Of a DNA stretch of 64,000 nt, positions 36,272 to 44,934 are shown one piece after another. The notes under the pieces are model-generated. The model was not told where the DNA came from. It ran no database searches and was given only the letters and a program-made list of their open reading frames with translations. The position numbers and the translations under genes are program-made. The stretch's first letter is position 1. Each line of letters opens with the position of its first letter. Source of the DNA: an uncultured Porphyromonadaceae bacterium (lineage in GTDB: Bacteria; Bacteroidota; Bacteroidia; Bacteroidales; Muribaculaceae); contig CABUWI010000001.1 in assembly GCA_902495245.1 (NCBI GenBank), positions 372,001-436,000 of the forward strand, given 5' to 3'.

Positions 36272-37161
36272 AATATGAACTGACAAACGGAGCCATGAGT
36301 GCCTCCGTCTCCACGCTCGGCGCCGAGCTGGTGTCGCTCAAGCGCGACGGCAAAGAATACCTCTGGCAGGGCGACCCGGCCTATTGGCACGGACAGTCGC
36401 CGCTGCTCTTCCCCAACTGCGGCCGATTCTGGCAGAACCTCTACCGCCACGACGGCACCACCTACGAGCTTAAGGCCCACGGGTTTGCGCGCACAACGGA
36501 ATTTACCGTCGTGGGTCGCTCAGAGTCTGAAATCACCCTCGGCATGCACTCGACCGAGGAGACGCTGCGGGTCTATCCGTTCGCATTCTTTCTGTTCGTG
36601 ACCTATCGGCTCGGCACGTCATCGATTGAAGTCGAATGGTTCGTGCGCAACGAAGGCGACGAAGAGATGCACTTCCAGATCGGCGCCCACCCGGCGTTCT
36701 ATCTGCCCGAATTCGACCCGGCAGACCATGACGCCGTGCGCGGATACTTCTCTTTCAACACCGACGGCGAACAGCCGATTACATGGTTCGAACCCGTCGA
36801 GAAAGGCTGTGTCGACCCCGCGCAGCCGCGCACGCTCCGGCTCGACGGCGAAGGCATGCTGCCGATTACGGCCAAGACCTTCGACTGCGACACCTACGTG
36901 ATTGAATCGGCTCACATCAGCTCATGCACGCTCCATGACGCCGCTCGGCGCCCCATGCTCACCGTCGGCTTCCACATGCCCGTGCTCGCCCTATGGGCCC
37001 CCACCGCCCAGCACCCCGACTGCCCCTTCGTGGCCATCGAGCCATGGACAGGCAGCTGCGACACAACGGGTTACGACGGTGAGCTGGCCAATCGTCGCCA
37101 CATTCAGCACCTCGCCCCCGCCGCCCACTTCCGCACCGCCTACACCATCACCCTCCACTGA
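36268..37161 (+). CDS. Aldose 1-epimerase-family protein (YeaD/LACX-like)
   Basis: A 297-residue galactose-mutarotase-fold protein. The start ELTNGAMSASVSTLGAELVSL, the substrate-pocket phrase PLLFPNCGRFWQN and IGAHPAFYLPE (conserved His) match the LacX/YeaD branch of aldose epimerases, which act on sugar or sugar-phosphate anomers. A Cys/Glu pair is not distinguishable by eye, so activity is inferred. It overlaps nfnB by 4 nt and is the last gene before the polysaccharide locus. Confidence 0.85.
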   Translation: MKYELTNGAMSASVSTLGAELVSLKRDGKEYLWQGDPAYWHGQSPLLFPNCGRFWQNLYRHDGTTYELKAHGFARTTEFTVVGRSESEITLGMHSTEETLRVYPFAFFLFVTYRLGTSSIEVEWFVRNEGDEEMHFQIGAHPAFYLPEFDPADHDAVRGYFSFNTDGEQPITWFEPVEKGCVDPAQPRTLRLDGEGMLPITAKTFDCDTYVIESAHISSCTLHDAARRPMLTVGFHMPVLALWAPTAQHPDCPFVAIEPWTGSCDTTGYDGELANRRHIQHLAPAAHFRTAYTITLH

Positions 37162-37164
37162 GGA

Positions 37165-37196
37165 TTTGTGAGGTTCGATTCTTTTTTGTAACTTTG
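37165..37196 (+). promoter_or_regulatory. Promoter of the polysaccharide locus
   Basis: TTTG at 37165-37168, 20 nt, then TAACTTTG at 37189-37196: a full Bacteroidota promoter. It gives an untranslated leader of about 120 nt before the antiterminator gene, as expected for a NusG-like regulated operon. Confidence 0.75.
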
Positions 37197-37325
37197 TTGA
37201 CGGAAATGCACGCACCCGTCGTATCCGTCCTTCGCCCAACAGGCTATGCCTCATCGGGTTAACACATATTCTTCACTATTGCAGCTCCCGCTCGCCGGCG
37301 GGGGGAAACGAAGAATTGCCTCGAC
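37197..37325 (+). promoter_or_regulatory. Structured leader upstream of the antiterminator gene
   Basis: Outer arms ATTCTTC (37268-37274) and GAAGAAT (37310-37316) enclose an inner CCCGC/GCGGG hairpin (37287-37291 and 37298-37302). A 10-bp direct repeat AGGTTCGATT occurs at 37171-37180 and 37332-37341, flanking this segment. This may be the site where the encoded antiterminator engages RNA polymerase. No U-tract follows the hairpin, so simple termination is not shown. Confidence 0.45.
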
Positions 37326-38201
37326 TTGACAAGGTTCGATTTTTCAGACATGCTCGACTACTTTGACAGCGAAATCGCCACGATGAACCCTCGGTCGGCC
37401 GCCTCGCCGCGCAAATGCGTGCAGCGCCTGCGGCAATATGCCGCCCGTCGGCCCCTCCGGTTCGCCGACGTTACGCCCGAGTTTGTCGAGGGGTTCAGGC
37501 AATGGCTCAGCGACGACGGCCTCAAACCAACCGTAATCGCCGACTACTCCCAACGCTTCAGAGCCCTCTATCGTCGGGCAGTTCGCTGCGGCCTCGCCCC
37601 GAAAACCGACGCCTTTGCCGCCGTTGAAAAACAAGCCCCGCGGGCCGTCGCTCTGCCCCCCGTAGCCGCCGCCCCCGCCGAAGACCGGGTGCGCTGGTAC
37701 GCGCTGCGGCTGATGCCCGGCGCCGACATGACCCGCCCGGAATTCTGCGGCCTGGAAATCTACAATCCCTCAGTCGAAATTGCGCGCCGCGTCGGCCAAC
37801 GCATGGCCCTCAAAGCGCGCGCCGCAATCAGGGGTGTCGTCTTTCTGAGGGCACGCACATCGGAAACAAAAACGCTCACCCATCGGCTCAGAAGCGTGGC
37901 GCGCTTCTACACCGTCGACTCCGCCCCCGCCATCATTCCCGACGCAGAAATGTACTGCTTCCGCCGCACCATCGGCCTGCTCGGCGACTCGATGGAATTC
38001 CTCCCCCTCGACCGCGCCGCATGGCGCGCCGGACGCCGCGTGCGCATCACCGGCGGCGCTTTCTGTGGCTACGAAGGCTTGCTCGTCGACGTCGTCGGCC
38101 CAGACGGCCGCCTGCTCCGCGACATCACCGTCAGCCTCATCTCCACCTTCGGCTTCACCGTCCGCGCCACCATTCCCGACATCTACATCACCCCCCTCTA
38201 A
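37326..38201 (+). CDS. UpxY/NusG-like transcription antiterminator fused to an integrase SAM-like domain
   Basis: A 291-residue protein in two halves. Residues of about 1-100 match the SAM-like core-binding domain of tyrosine recombinases (AASPRKCVQRLRQYA, LRFADVTPEFVEGFRQWL, YSQRFRALYRRAVRCG), with no catalytic recombinase domain. Residues of about 120-291 match UpxY: RWYALRLMP, IIPDAEMYCFRRTIG and a KOW-type ending VRITGGAFCGYEGLLVDVVG. UpxY proteins let polymerase read through long capsule operons. The annotated start is TTG at 37326; ATG at 37350 is an alternative. It is the first gene of the polysaccharide locus. Confidence 0.75.
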   Translation: MTRFDFSDMLDYFDSEIATMNPRSAASPRKCVQRLRQYAARRPLRFADVTPEFVEGFRQWLSDDGLKPTVIADYSQRFRALYRRAVRCGLAPKTDAFAAVEKQAPRAVALPPVAAAPAEDRVRWYALRLMPGADMTRPEFCGLEIYNPSVEIARRVGQRMALKARAAIRGVVFLRARTSETKTLTHRLRSVARFYTVDSAPAIIPDAEMYCFRRTIGLLGDSMEFLPLDRAAWRAGRRVRITGGAFCGYEGLLVDVVGPDGRLLRDITVSLISTFGFTVRATIPDIYITPL

Positions 38202-38283
38202 CCACCCAGCACACCGCCGCCTCACCCCCACTGCGACCGCCCCACCCGACGGTCCCCTGCCCCACACCCCGAAAAGTGCCAAC

Positions 38284-39309
38284 ATGAAAGAACAAATCAC
38301 ATCAATCACTCGCGGACCACGCCAAAGCAACTTCGAACTCCTCCGCATCATCGCCATGTTCATGGTCCTCACTGTCCACGCCGACTATCAAGTTTTCGGA
38401 CAACCGACTGCAGAAATGGTTCGGACAAGATTTATTGATGCCCTGACCATAAATTTTTTCGAGTCGGCAGCAATTATCGGCGTCAATATTTTTGTGTTGA
38501 TTTCCGGTTGGTTCGGCATCAGAAGCTCGCTGCGCGGTTTCTTGAATTTCATTTTTCAAGTTTTATTCTTTAACTTTTTGTGGGTTGGCTATTTTCTTAT
38601 CAGCGGAGAATTATCTTTTTCGCCTAAATTGATTACTGACGCATTATTGATAACAGCCAACAATTGGTTTGTTACCTGCTATGCCGTACTCTACATCTTC
38701 TCTCCAATTCTAAATTATTATTTAGATAATGCTCCAAAACGCCAACAAGCATTATTACTATTGGCCTTCTTTGCCGCTCAAACAGTCTGGGGCATCGCAT
38801 CAAGAAACGAAGCTTTCAATCTCGGCTACTCGACAACCTCATTTTTCGGACTATATCTTCTATCAGGGCACATAAGACGCTATACATCAGAGACTTGCAA
38901 CAAGACCGGAGAAATAATCGCCTATCTGTCAATAACTTTACTCATTACTGGCATGTTACTTGTCATTGAGTATTTTGGCTACACTTTCGGAGCAGCCTTG
39001 CTAAACTATAGCAATCCGCTATGCATTATATCATCTGTTACATTATTGCTTGCTTTCAGCAAGATGAATTTAGGTCATAACAGAATTATAAATTACATCG
39101 CGTCCTCTGCTTTTGCTGTTTATCTCTTTCATTGTACACCGGCGCTGTTTAAGCAACATCCTTATAAACTTATGATTGAACAAATGAATGACCTCGGCGG
39201 CGTATGGGCAATCGGACTATCACTAATTGTAGTTTTTGCCCTCGCCGTGATCATTGACCAACCACGAAAGTGGCTTTGGCGATATATTTCATCTCACATC
39301 CGGCCCTAA
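38284..39309 (+). CDS. Acyltransferase family 3 membrane protein
   Basis: A 341-residue multi-spanning acyltransferase (OafA/YrhL type), beginning SNFELLRIIAMFMVLTVHAD, which carries the conserved Arg and the catalytic His near residue 33. About ten hydrophobic segments follow. It probably O-acetylates repeat units of the polysaccharide. The start MKEQITSITRG at 38284 is chosen; the frame extends upstream (from 38065) but that part is a Pro/Ser/Thr-rich shadow of the antiterminator gene. Base composition becomes AT-rich from here, a sign of transfer. Confidence 0.88.
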   Translation: MKEQITSITRGPRQSNFELLRIIAMFMVLTVHADYQVFGQPTAEMVRTRFIDALTINFFESAAIIGVNIFVLISGWFGIRSSLRGFLNFIFQVLFFNFLWVGYFLISGELSFSPKLITDALLITANNWFVTCYAVLYIFSPILNYYLDNAPKRQQALLLLAFFAAQTVWGIASRNEAFNLGYSTTSFFGLYLLSGHIRRYTSETCNKTGEIIAYLSITLLITGMLLVIEYFGYTFGAALLNYSNPLCIISSVTLLLAFSKMNLGHNRIINYIASSAFAVYLFHCTPALFKQHPYKLMIEQMNDLGGVWAIGLSLIVVFALAVIIDQPRKWLWRYISSHIRP

Positions 39310-39313
39310 CCCC

Positions 39314-40843
39314 ATGGAGGTTAATCAATTAAAAGCAGGTGCTGTCCTAAATTACGTCAACATCGCTTTGAATGCGATGTTGGGGTTGCTGTACACGCCC
39401 TATATGCTCGGCATGCTCGGCAAGAACGAGTATGGCCTGTATTCATTGGTGGCCTCCGTTATCAGTTATCTTACTCTATTCGATTTCGGGTTCGGCTCGG
39501 CTGTAGTGAGATATACGGCGAAGTTCAGGGCAGAGAGAAAAGAGAAAGAACAGTGGGAGATGTTCGGCATGTTCTTCGTGGTCTACCTCGTTTTGGGGGC
39601 GTTGGCTTTCGGAGCGGGCCTGGCGTTATACTTCAACGTTGATGCCATGTTTGACCAGACAATGACGCAGGCGGAGTTGAATCAGGCGAGCATAATGATG
39701 TTGCTGCTGGTTGTCAACATTGCTGTAACGTTTCCGCTGAGCATGTTCAGTTCCATAATCACCGCCTATGAGGATTTCGTGTTCCAGAAAGTGCTGACAA
39801 TGGCGCGCCTCTTGCTGTCAACGGCGGTAATCGTGCTTGTGCTCTTCTTAGGCTATAAGGCTGTGGCTATGGTGGTGGTGCAGACCGCGTTTAATATCGC
39901 ATATCTGCTGATTAACTTTTTCTATGCACGCTATAAAATTCGGATAAAGGTTTGGTTCTCGAACTTCAACTGGAGCTTGATAAAAGAAATCAGCATTTAT
40001 TCGTTCTGGCAGTTCCTGAATGGCATCATGGACAAGATTTATTGGAGCACGGGACAGTTTGTGCTCGGTTCTTTGGTAGGGACGGCCGCCGTGGCTGTAT
40101 TCTCGGTGGCCATCACGTTGGAGAGCATGTATATGTCGTTTTCAACTGCGATTGCAAATCTTTTGTTACCAAGAATAACAGCAATGGTGGCGCGAAATTC
40201 CTCAGACAAGGAAATAAGCGATGTTTTCGTGCGCACGGGGCGGCTACAATGTATCGTAATGGCGTTGATTCTGAGCGGATTCATCGTTTTCGGCCAGGCG
40301 TTTATCGACCTTTGGGCCGGCCCGGGATATGCACAGTCATACATAATCTCGTTGATTTTCTTTGTGGCGTTATTTATTCCTCTGATTCAGAACACCGGCA
40401 TCACGATTTTGCAGGCGCGCAATCAGATGAAATTCCGCTGTCTGCTTTACGTGGTCATAGCTTTTGCGAGTCTCGCAGGGCAGATTCTGTTAGCTCGGAC
40501 ATTCGGAGGTATCGGTGTGGCAGCCGCCATAGGCGGAGGATTGCTGTTAGGACAGGGGGTGGTCATCAATATTTACTATGCCATCAGACAGCGGTTGGAA
40601 ATTATGCGGTTCTGGTGCGAAATCGGCAAGATGGTTATGTTACCAACCATATTGACAGTAATGTTTGCATGTATCTCCCGTCATGTTGATTTGCAGTCAT
40701 GGGGTCAATTGGGTATCGCCATTCTTGTTTTTCTCGTTGTTTATGCTCCTGCGTTCTGGTTTCTCAGCATGAACAGCTATGAACGACAGCTGATAGGAGA
40801 ACCGATAAGACGGACATGCTCGAAAATATTTAGCCACGCGTAA
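39314..40843 (+). CDS. Polysaccharide flippase (Wzx-like, MATE/MOP superfamily)
   Basis: A 509-residue membrane protein with about 12-14 helices. The start MEVNQLKAGAVLNYVNIALN and the motifs YTPYMLGMLGKNEYGLYSL and ILQARNQMKFRCL match O-antigen/polysaccharide flippases that move lipid-linked repeat units to the periplasmic face. An in-frame ATG at 39254 overlaps the acyltransferase gene and is rejected. With the EpsG-like polymerase at 45896 it forms a Wzx/Wzy-type assembly route. Confidence 0.88.
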   Translation: MEVNQLKAGAVLNYVNIALNAMLGLLYTPYMLGMLGKNEYGLYSLVASVISYLTLFDFGFGSAVVRYTAKFRAERKEKEQWEMFGMFFVVYLVLGALAFGAGLALYFNVDAMFDQTMTQAELNQASIMMLLLVVNIAVTFPLSMFSSIITAYEDFVFQKVLTMARLLLSTAVIVLVLFLGYKAVAMVVVQTAFNIAYLLINFFYARYKIRIKVWFSNFNWSLIKEISIYSFWQFLNGIMDKIYWSTGQFVLGSLVGTAAVAVFSVAITLESMYMSFSTAIANLLLPRITAMVARNSSDKEISDVFVRTGRLQCIVMALILSGFIVFGQAFIDLWAGPGYAQSYIISLIFFVALFIPLIQNTGITILQARNQMKFRCLLYVVIAFASLAGQILLARTFGGIGVAAAIGGGLLLGQGVVINIYYAIRQRLEIMRFWCEIGKMVMLPTILTVMFACISRHVDLQSWGQLGIAILVFLVVYAPAFWFLSMNSYERQLIGEPIRRTCSKIFSHA

Positions 40844-40869
40844 ATCCACGACACAATAGAAAAAGTTTT

Positions 40870-42012
40870 ATGAAGATAGGGATTTTATCCTTTTGGGACA
40901 CAGACCATAATTACGGGCAGATTCTGCAATGTTATGCTCTTCAGCAGTTTCTTAAGAATCTGGGGCACGAGGTGTTCCACATTCGGCACACGGCGTCAGG
41001 GTCGGTTCCGCTAACCAAACGTATTGTCGCTTTGTCTCGAATAATTTTCAGAGGTAATTTACCCGATTATCTCCGACTGCTCAAAGAGATAAGGCGGAAT
41101 CCCGACGACGTAGAGCTTTGGCAGAGACTAAAGTCCGCTCAGAATGAGGAAAATGCCCAGCACCCGCGCGGATTTGAGAAGTTCAAGGCCCGATATATCA
41201 AGTATTCAGACAGAGAGTATAACCAAACCGAAATATTCAGTGATTCCCCGCAAGTGGATTGTCTCATTGCTGGCAGCGACCAGGTTTGGGGTGGCCCTGA
41301 CAAAATATTCATGATGGACTTCGGGGCGCGGAACGTCAAGCGTATCAGTTACGCTGCATCAATGGGCGGAGCGAAACTGGAGAATAAATATCTGCGGTCG
41401 GAATTCAAGAGACTGCTAAAAAAAATAGACTATGTAACACTCCGAGAACAGGACGGTGTGGATTTATGTCGTGCCCTGGGACGTCCTGACGCGGAGCTTG
41501 CGCCGGACCCTGTTATGTTGCTTGACGGAGAGCATTACAGAAGTATCGCCGTTAAACCAACGGAGACCGGCGAATACGTGATGATTTATATGCTCGGCAA
41601 TCCGTCTGCGATTAAGATTGACGAAGTTGTCGGCTGGTGTGAGGCAAACGGACTGAGATATAAATATGTGGCAGCACAGGGTCAGATTGATGACTACTCG
41701 AAGGAATATCCAAACATTGACGAGTGGCTGGGTCTGATTGACGGCGCAAAGTATGTCATTACCAATTCTTTTCACGGAATGGTTACGTCGATTGTTCTCA
41801 ACAAGCAGTTCTTAGTGATTCCGACGGCAGGGAGCGTAGCACGCATGAACAGCCGACTGACGTCGACTCTCAATCCGCTGCAACTTGAGGGACGGATTTT
41901 AGGCAAAGGCCTTGATGAGGTTATGACGCCGATTGATTACGAGCGTGTCAACAAGCTGCTTGCTACGAAACGACAGGAAATTAAAGAAAAATTCACCAAA
42001 TGGCTGAAATAG
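40870..42012 (+). CDS. Polysaccharide pyruvyl transferase-family protein
   Basis: A 380-residue cytoplasmic enzyme. The start KIGILSFWDTDHNYGQILQC, the motif LIAGSDQVWG and the ending ITNSFHGMVTSIVLNKQF are diagnostic of the CsaB/WcaK pyruvyltransferase family, which adds pyruvate ketals from phosphoenolpyruvate to sugars. The next gene (FrhB-like) often accompanies it in such clusters. It overlaps that gene by 13 nt. Confidence 0.9.
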   Translation: MKIGILSFWDTDHNYGQILQCYALQQFLKNLGHEVFHIRHTASGSVPLTKRIVALSRIIFRGNLPDYLRLLKEIRRNPDDVELWQRLKSAQNEENAQHPRGFEKFKARYIKYSDREYNQTEIFSDSPQVDCLIAGSDQVWGGPDKIFMMDFGARNVKRISYAASMGGAKLENKYLRSEFKRLLKKIDYVTLREQDGVDLCRALGRPDAELAPDPVMLLDGEHYRSIAVKPTETGEYVMIYMLGNPSAIKIDEVVGWCEANGLRYKYVAAQGQIDDYSKEYPNIDEWLGLIDGAKYVITNSFHGMVTSIVLNKQFLVIPTAGSVARMNSRLTSTLNPLQLEGRILGKGLDEVMTPIDYERVNKLLATKRQEIKEKFTKWLK

Positions 42013-43205
42013 TGATGTTAAAAGAAATTTGCCCTACTGAGTTCTGCACGGCATGCATGGCGTGTCTGAACGCATGTGCCCATTCGGCAATCACGGTAAT
42101 AGAAGATGAATGCGGGTACCGTTATCCAAAGATTGACAGTGAGAAATGCACAGACTGCGGATTGTGTCATCGCGTATGTCCGGAGCTGAACCGCCGGACG
42201 CTGACGTTTCCGAAAGCATGTTACGCCGCTGCACTGAAGGACACCGACGAACTACTGAAGTCGGCCAGCGGCGGCGTAGCGGCGGCTCTTACACAGCGGG
42301 TACTGGAACAAGGCGGAATCGTCGTGGGGTGTTCGGGAGAGGACATGCGTAACGTAAGGCATGTGATTGTACGCAATATGGAGGAAGCGCATTGGCTGAG
42401 AGGGTCAAAATACGTTCAGAGCGCGATTGCTGCTGATTTGTTCAAACAAATCCGCGCGGAGCTGATAAAAGGAACGAAAGTGATGTTTATCGGCACCGGT
42501 TGCCAAACGGCAGGATTGCAGAATTTTCTGATGAAACCTTACGAGAATCTGATAACTGTTGATCTGGTTTGCCACGGCGTTCCCTCCCAGAAGATGCTGA
42601 ACGAGACATTTGAGTACTATATCGCCAAATATCCCGACATTGACTCGAAACACGTGGCATTCAGAGATAAGGAGACCTCCAAACCGAATGCCTCAGGCAT
42701 TCGGTATGGGTGGATTTCATCCACCCATACCGCGCAGCGGTCAGAACCGTTTTATTGTTCGGTAATCAGAGACCCGTATATGGCAGCATTCCTTATGCCA
42801 CTAAATCCGCATTTAAGAGAATGCTGTTACTCATGTCGCTATTCCTATTCGGCACGTCAGACCGATTTGACGATTTTCGACTTCTGGGGGCTCCATAAAG
42901 ATTGCTCTCTGATAAGCCGGCCCGGAGTAAGCGCAGTGCTTATAAATACATCAAAGGGAGAGAAGATTTTTGATTCTCTAAAAGATGTGCTTGCCGTGGA
43001 GCGTCGTGAAATACAGGAGGCTGTAGCGGGTAATCATAATCTACAATTTCCGAGCGTAAAAAGTCCGCTACGTACGCAGTTTATGAAACGGTGTGCAACA
43101 GAAGGATTTGTAGCCGCATCTGAAACGATTGTTATTCCTGCCCAAAGACGCGTAAAACAAAAAGCTAAAATAATTGCATTTATCAAAGCAATTATTCGTC
43201 GGTGA
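42000..43205 (+). CDS. FrhB-like (coenzyme F420 hydrogenase beta) polysaccharide-locus protein
   Basis: A 401-residue protein with an N-terminal double ferredoxin motif (CTACMACLNACAHSAI and CTDCGLCHRVCPELN), an FrhB-type domain with GSKYVQSAI, FIGTGCQTAGLQ and LVCHGVPSQKML, and the C-terminal CCYSCRYSYSARQTDLTIFD metal motif. Bacteroidota do not make F420, so it is probably a flavin/iron-sulfur oxidoreductase acting on a sugar or on the pyruvyl group. Two perfect hairpins lie inside its coding sequence at 42684-42732. The start ATG at 42000 overlaps the preceding gene; ATG at 42015 is also possible. Confidence 0.82.
   Translation: MAEIVMLKEICPTEFCTACMACLNACAHSAITVIEDECGYRYPKIDSEKCTDCGLCHRVCPELNRRTLTFPKACYAAALKDTDELLKSASGGVAAALTQRVLEQGGIVVGCSGEDMRNVRHVIVRNMEEAHWLRGSKYVQSAIAADLFKQIRAELIKGTKVMFIGTGCQTAGLQNFLMKPYENLITVDLVCHGVPSQKMLNETFEYYIAKYPDIDSKHVAFRDKETSKPNASGIRYGWISSTHTAQRSEPFYCSVIRDPYMAAFLMPLNPHLRECCYSCRYSYSARQTDLTIFDFWGLHKDCSLISRPGVSAVLINTSKGEKIFDSLKDVLAVERREIQEAVAGNHNLQFPSVKSPLRTQFMKRCATEGFVAASETIVIPAQRRVKQKAKIIAFIKAIIRR
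42684..42732. repeat. Two adjacent perfect inverted repeats inside the FrhB-like gene
   Basis: First: CCGAATGCCT (42684-42693) and AGGCATTCGG (42695-42704), separated by one base. Second: CGGTATGGGTGGAT (42702-42715) and its exact complement at 42719-42732, loop 3 nt. The two overlap by three bases and are entirely coding, within the segment encoding KPNASGIRYGWISSTHTAQ. Confidence 0.85.
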
Positions 43206-43246
43206 ATTTGAATAATTGTATAGAATTATAGAAGACAAGAACTATA

Positions 43247-43960
43247 ATGATACCCCAAAAGATACATTATTGCTGGTTCGGCCGAGGCGAAAAGCCCGAA
43301 CTGGCGGTGAAGTGCATTGAATCGTGGAAGAAATATCTGCCCGAGTATGAAATAATCGAGTGGAACGAAGATAATTTTGACCTTGACATGTACCCCTACG
43401 TGCGTGAGGCTTACGACGCTCGCAAGTTCGCCTTTGTTACTGATGTGGTGAGACTGTGGGCGATGTACACGTACGGAGGCATTTATATGGACACTGACGT
43501 TGAGGTCCTGAAACCTTTGGATTCCTTGCTGAATTTCGAAGCAGTGTCTGGATTTGAGTCGGAGGCTCAAATCCCGACAGGCCTTATGGCCTGTCGGGAG
43601 GGGTTTGCTTTGTTCAAGGAATTGCTCGACGAATATGACGGTTTGCACTTCGTAAAACCTGACGGCACATTTGATACTACGACAAACGTTTATCGTATCA
43701 CAGAAACTTGTCTTCGACATGGTTTTGTGCCCAACGGTAAGCTACAGACAATTGAAGGATTCACGTTACTACCTGCTGACTATCTCTGCCCGAAATCTTG
43801 GGAAACGGGAAAAATCACTTTGACACCTAACACGCTTTGCATTCATCATTTCAGCGGCAGTTGGTATTCGTCAAAAGACAAACTGATACGTTGGCTAAAG
43901 GAATCACACATGACTTGGGTTGTGAACTTGCTGGTCAAGGCCAAACGACTAATGAGATGA
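43247..43960 (+). CDS. GT32-type glycosyltransferase (capsular polysaccharide synthesis)
   Basis: A 237-residue glycosyltransferase of the OCH1/DXD family: IPQKIHYCWFGRGEKPELA at the N-terminus and the metal-binding DTDVEVLKPLD following RLWAMYTYGGIYM. It transfers a sugar with retention of configuration from a nucleotide donor. A perfect 12-bp hairpin (43572-43599) lies within the gene. It overlaps the next glycosyltransferase by 4 nt. Confidence 0.9.
   Translation: MIPQKIHYCWFGRGEKPELAVKCIESWKKYLPEYEIIEWNEDNFDLDMYPYVREAYDARKFAFVTDVVRLWAMYTYGGIYMDTDVEVLKPLDSLLNFEAVSGFESEAQIPTGLMACREGFALFKELLDEYDGLHFVKPDGTFDTTTNVYRITETCLRHGFVPNGKLQTIEGFTLLPADYLCPKSWETGKITLTPNTLCIHHFSGSWYSSKDKLIRWLKESHMTWVVNLLVKAKRLMR
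43572..43599. repeat. Perfect 12-bp inverted repeat inside the GT32 gene
   Basis: Arms TCCCGACAGGCC (43572-43583) and GGCCTGTCGGGA (43588-43599) with loop TTAT. It encodes residues IPTGLMACRE of the transferase in a region that is aligned in homologues, so it is not obviously an insertion. Confidence 0.85.
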
Positions 43961-44934
43961 ATGTTCCGGAACTTACTCTCGTACTGCCGATGTATAACGT
44001 CAGGCAATATGTCGCAGATTGTCTGTCAAGCATATATGCTCAACCGGAGGCCGAGCGTGTGGAAGTTATTCTAATTGATGACGGGTCGCCGGACGACTCA
44101 GCTGTTGTGGCCGAATCATGGCTGACAAAAAAGACTGCGCTGCAAAATTGGCGCATTATCAGACAGAAAAACCGAGGGCTCGGAGGAGCACGCAACACAG
44201 GTTTGAAGGCAGCGACAGCACCGTATGTCTGGTTTGTCGACACTGATGACGAAATAGCACCTGAAAGCTTACGCATCATTCTTTCGCAACTTCCAAGCGC
44301 TAAAGATGTGTATGCATTCAACTACGAAACTAATCCACCGTCGCAAATCAATAATGCCATCTATCCGATTGTGGACGTAGAAGCAGCCGAGTTAGTTGGC
44401 AAGGTAAATTTCTGGTGTGCGCCGTTCAATGTCTATCGTACTGCTTTTCTCAAAGAACGTCAATTGCTGTTCAGAGAGAAATTTCTGCATGAAGACAACG
44501 AATTTACCGTCAGACTTATCGCAGAACGGCCACGCATGAACTACTATCCGACGATTATTTACAGATATAATTTTCGCAATCAGGGCTCTATCAACAACAC
44601 CGTGAGTTTGAAAGCGCTAAGAGATTCGATGGAACACCTCGTAGCATGCGAAGAACAGATTGCACGAAAAAAGGTTTTGCCAGACTTCGTGGTTAGAGCA
44701 ATGCATCATACATGCGGAGTGGTACTCGCCACGGTTTATCGCAGATGCCTCTCACTATCAGATTCCGACTGGAAATGTTTCAAGGAAGATTTGAAGGAGA
44801 AGAAAAATCTAATCAAACAAACGCAGGCCGATTGTCCTATGACAATGCGTGTGTTCAACATAATGCTGGCAACATTCAGAAACCGCCGGTTCTATAAAAC
44901 GGCTCTCGCTATAAAAAGTTTTTTACAGAAATGA
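43957..44934 (+). CDS. Family 2 glycosyltransferase
   Basis: A 325-residue GT-A enzyme with the hallmarks LTLVLPMYNVRQYVADCLSS, ILIDDGSPDDSAVV, GGARNTGLKAATAPYVWFVD followed by DTDDE. It is inverting. The start MNVPELTL at 43957 is used; an in-frame start at 43837 lies within the preceding gene. It adds one residue to the repeat unit and overlaps both neighbours by 4 nt. Confidence 0.92.
   Translation: MNVPELTLVLPMYNVRQYVADCLSSIYAQPEAERVEVILIDDGSPDDSAVVAESWLTKKTALQNWRIIRQKNRGLGGARNTGLKAATAPYVWFVDTDDEIAPESLRIILSQLPSAKDVYAFNYETNPPSQINNAIYPIVDVEAAELVGKVNFWCAPFNVYRTAFLKERQLLFREKFLHEDNEFTVRLIAERPRMNYYPTIIYRYNFRNQGSINNTVSLKALRDSMEHLVACEEQIARKKVLPDFVVRAMHHTCGVVLATVYRRCLSLSDSDWKCFKEDLKEKKNLIKQTQADCPMTMRVFNIMLATFRNRRFYKTALAIKSFLQK

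Noticed and set aside
37165..37330. Invertible promoter at the polysaccharide locus, as in some Bacteroides capsules
   Set aside because: Only a direct repeat is seen, with no flanking inverted repeats around the promoter and no nearby invertase.
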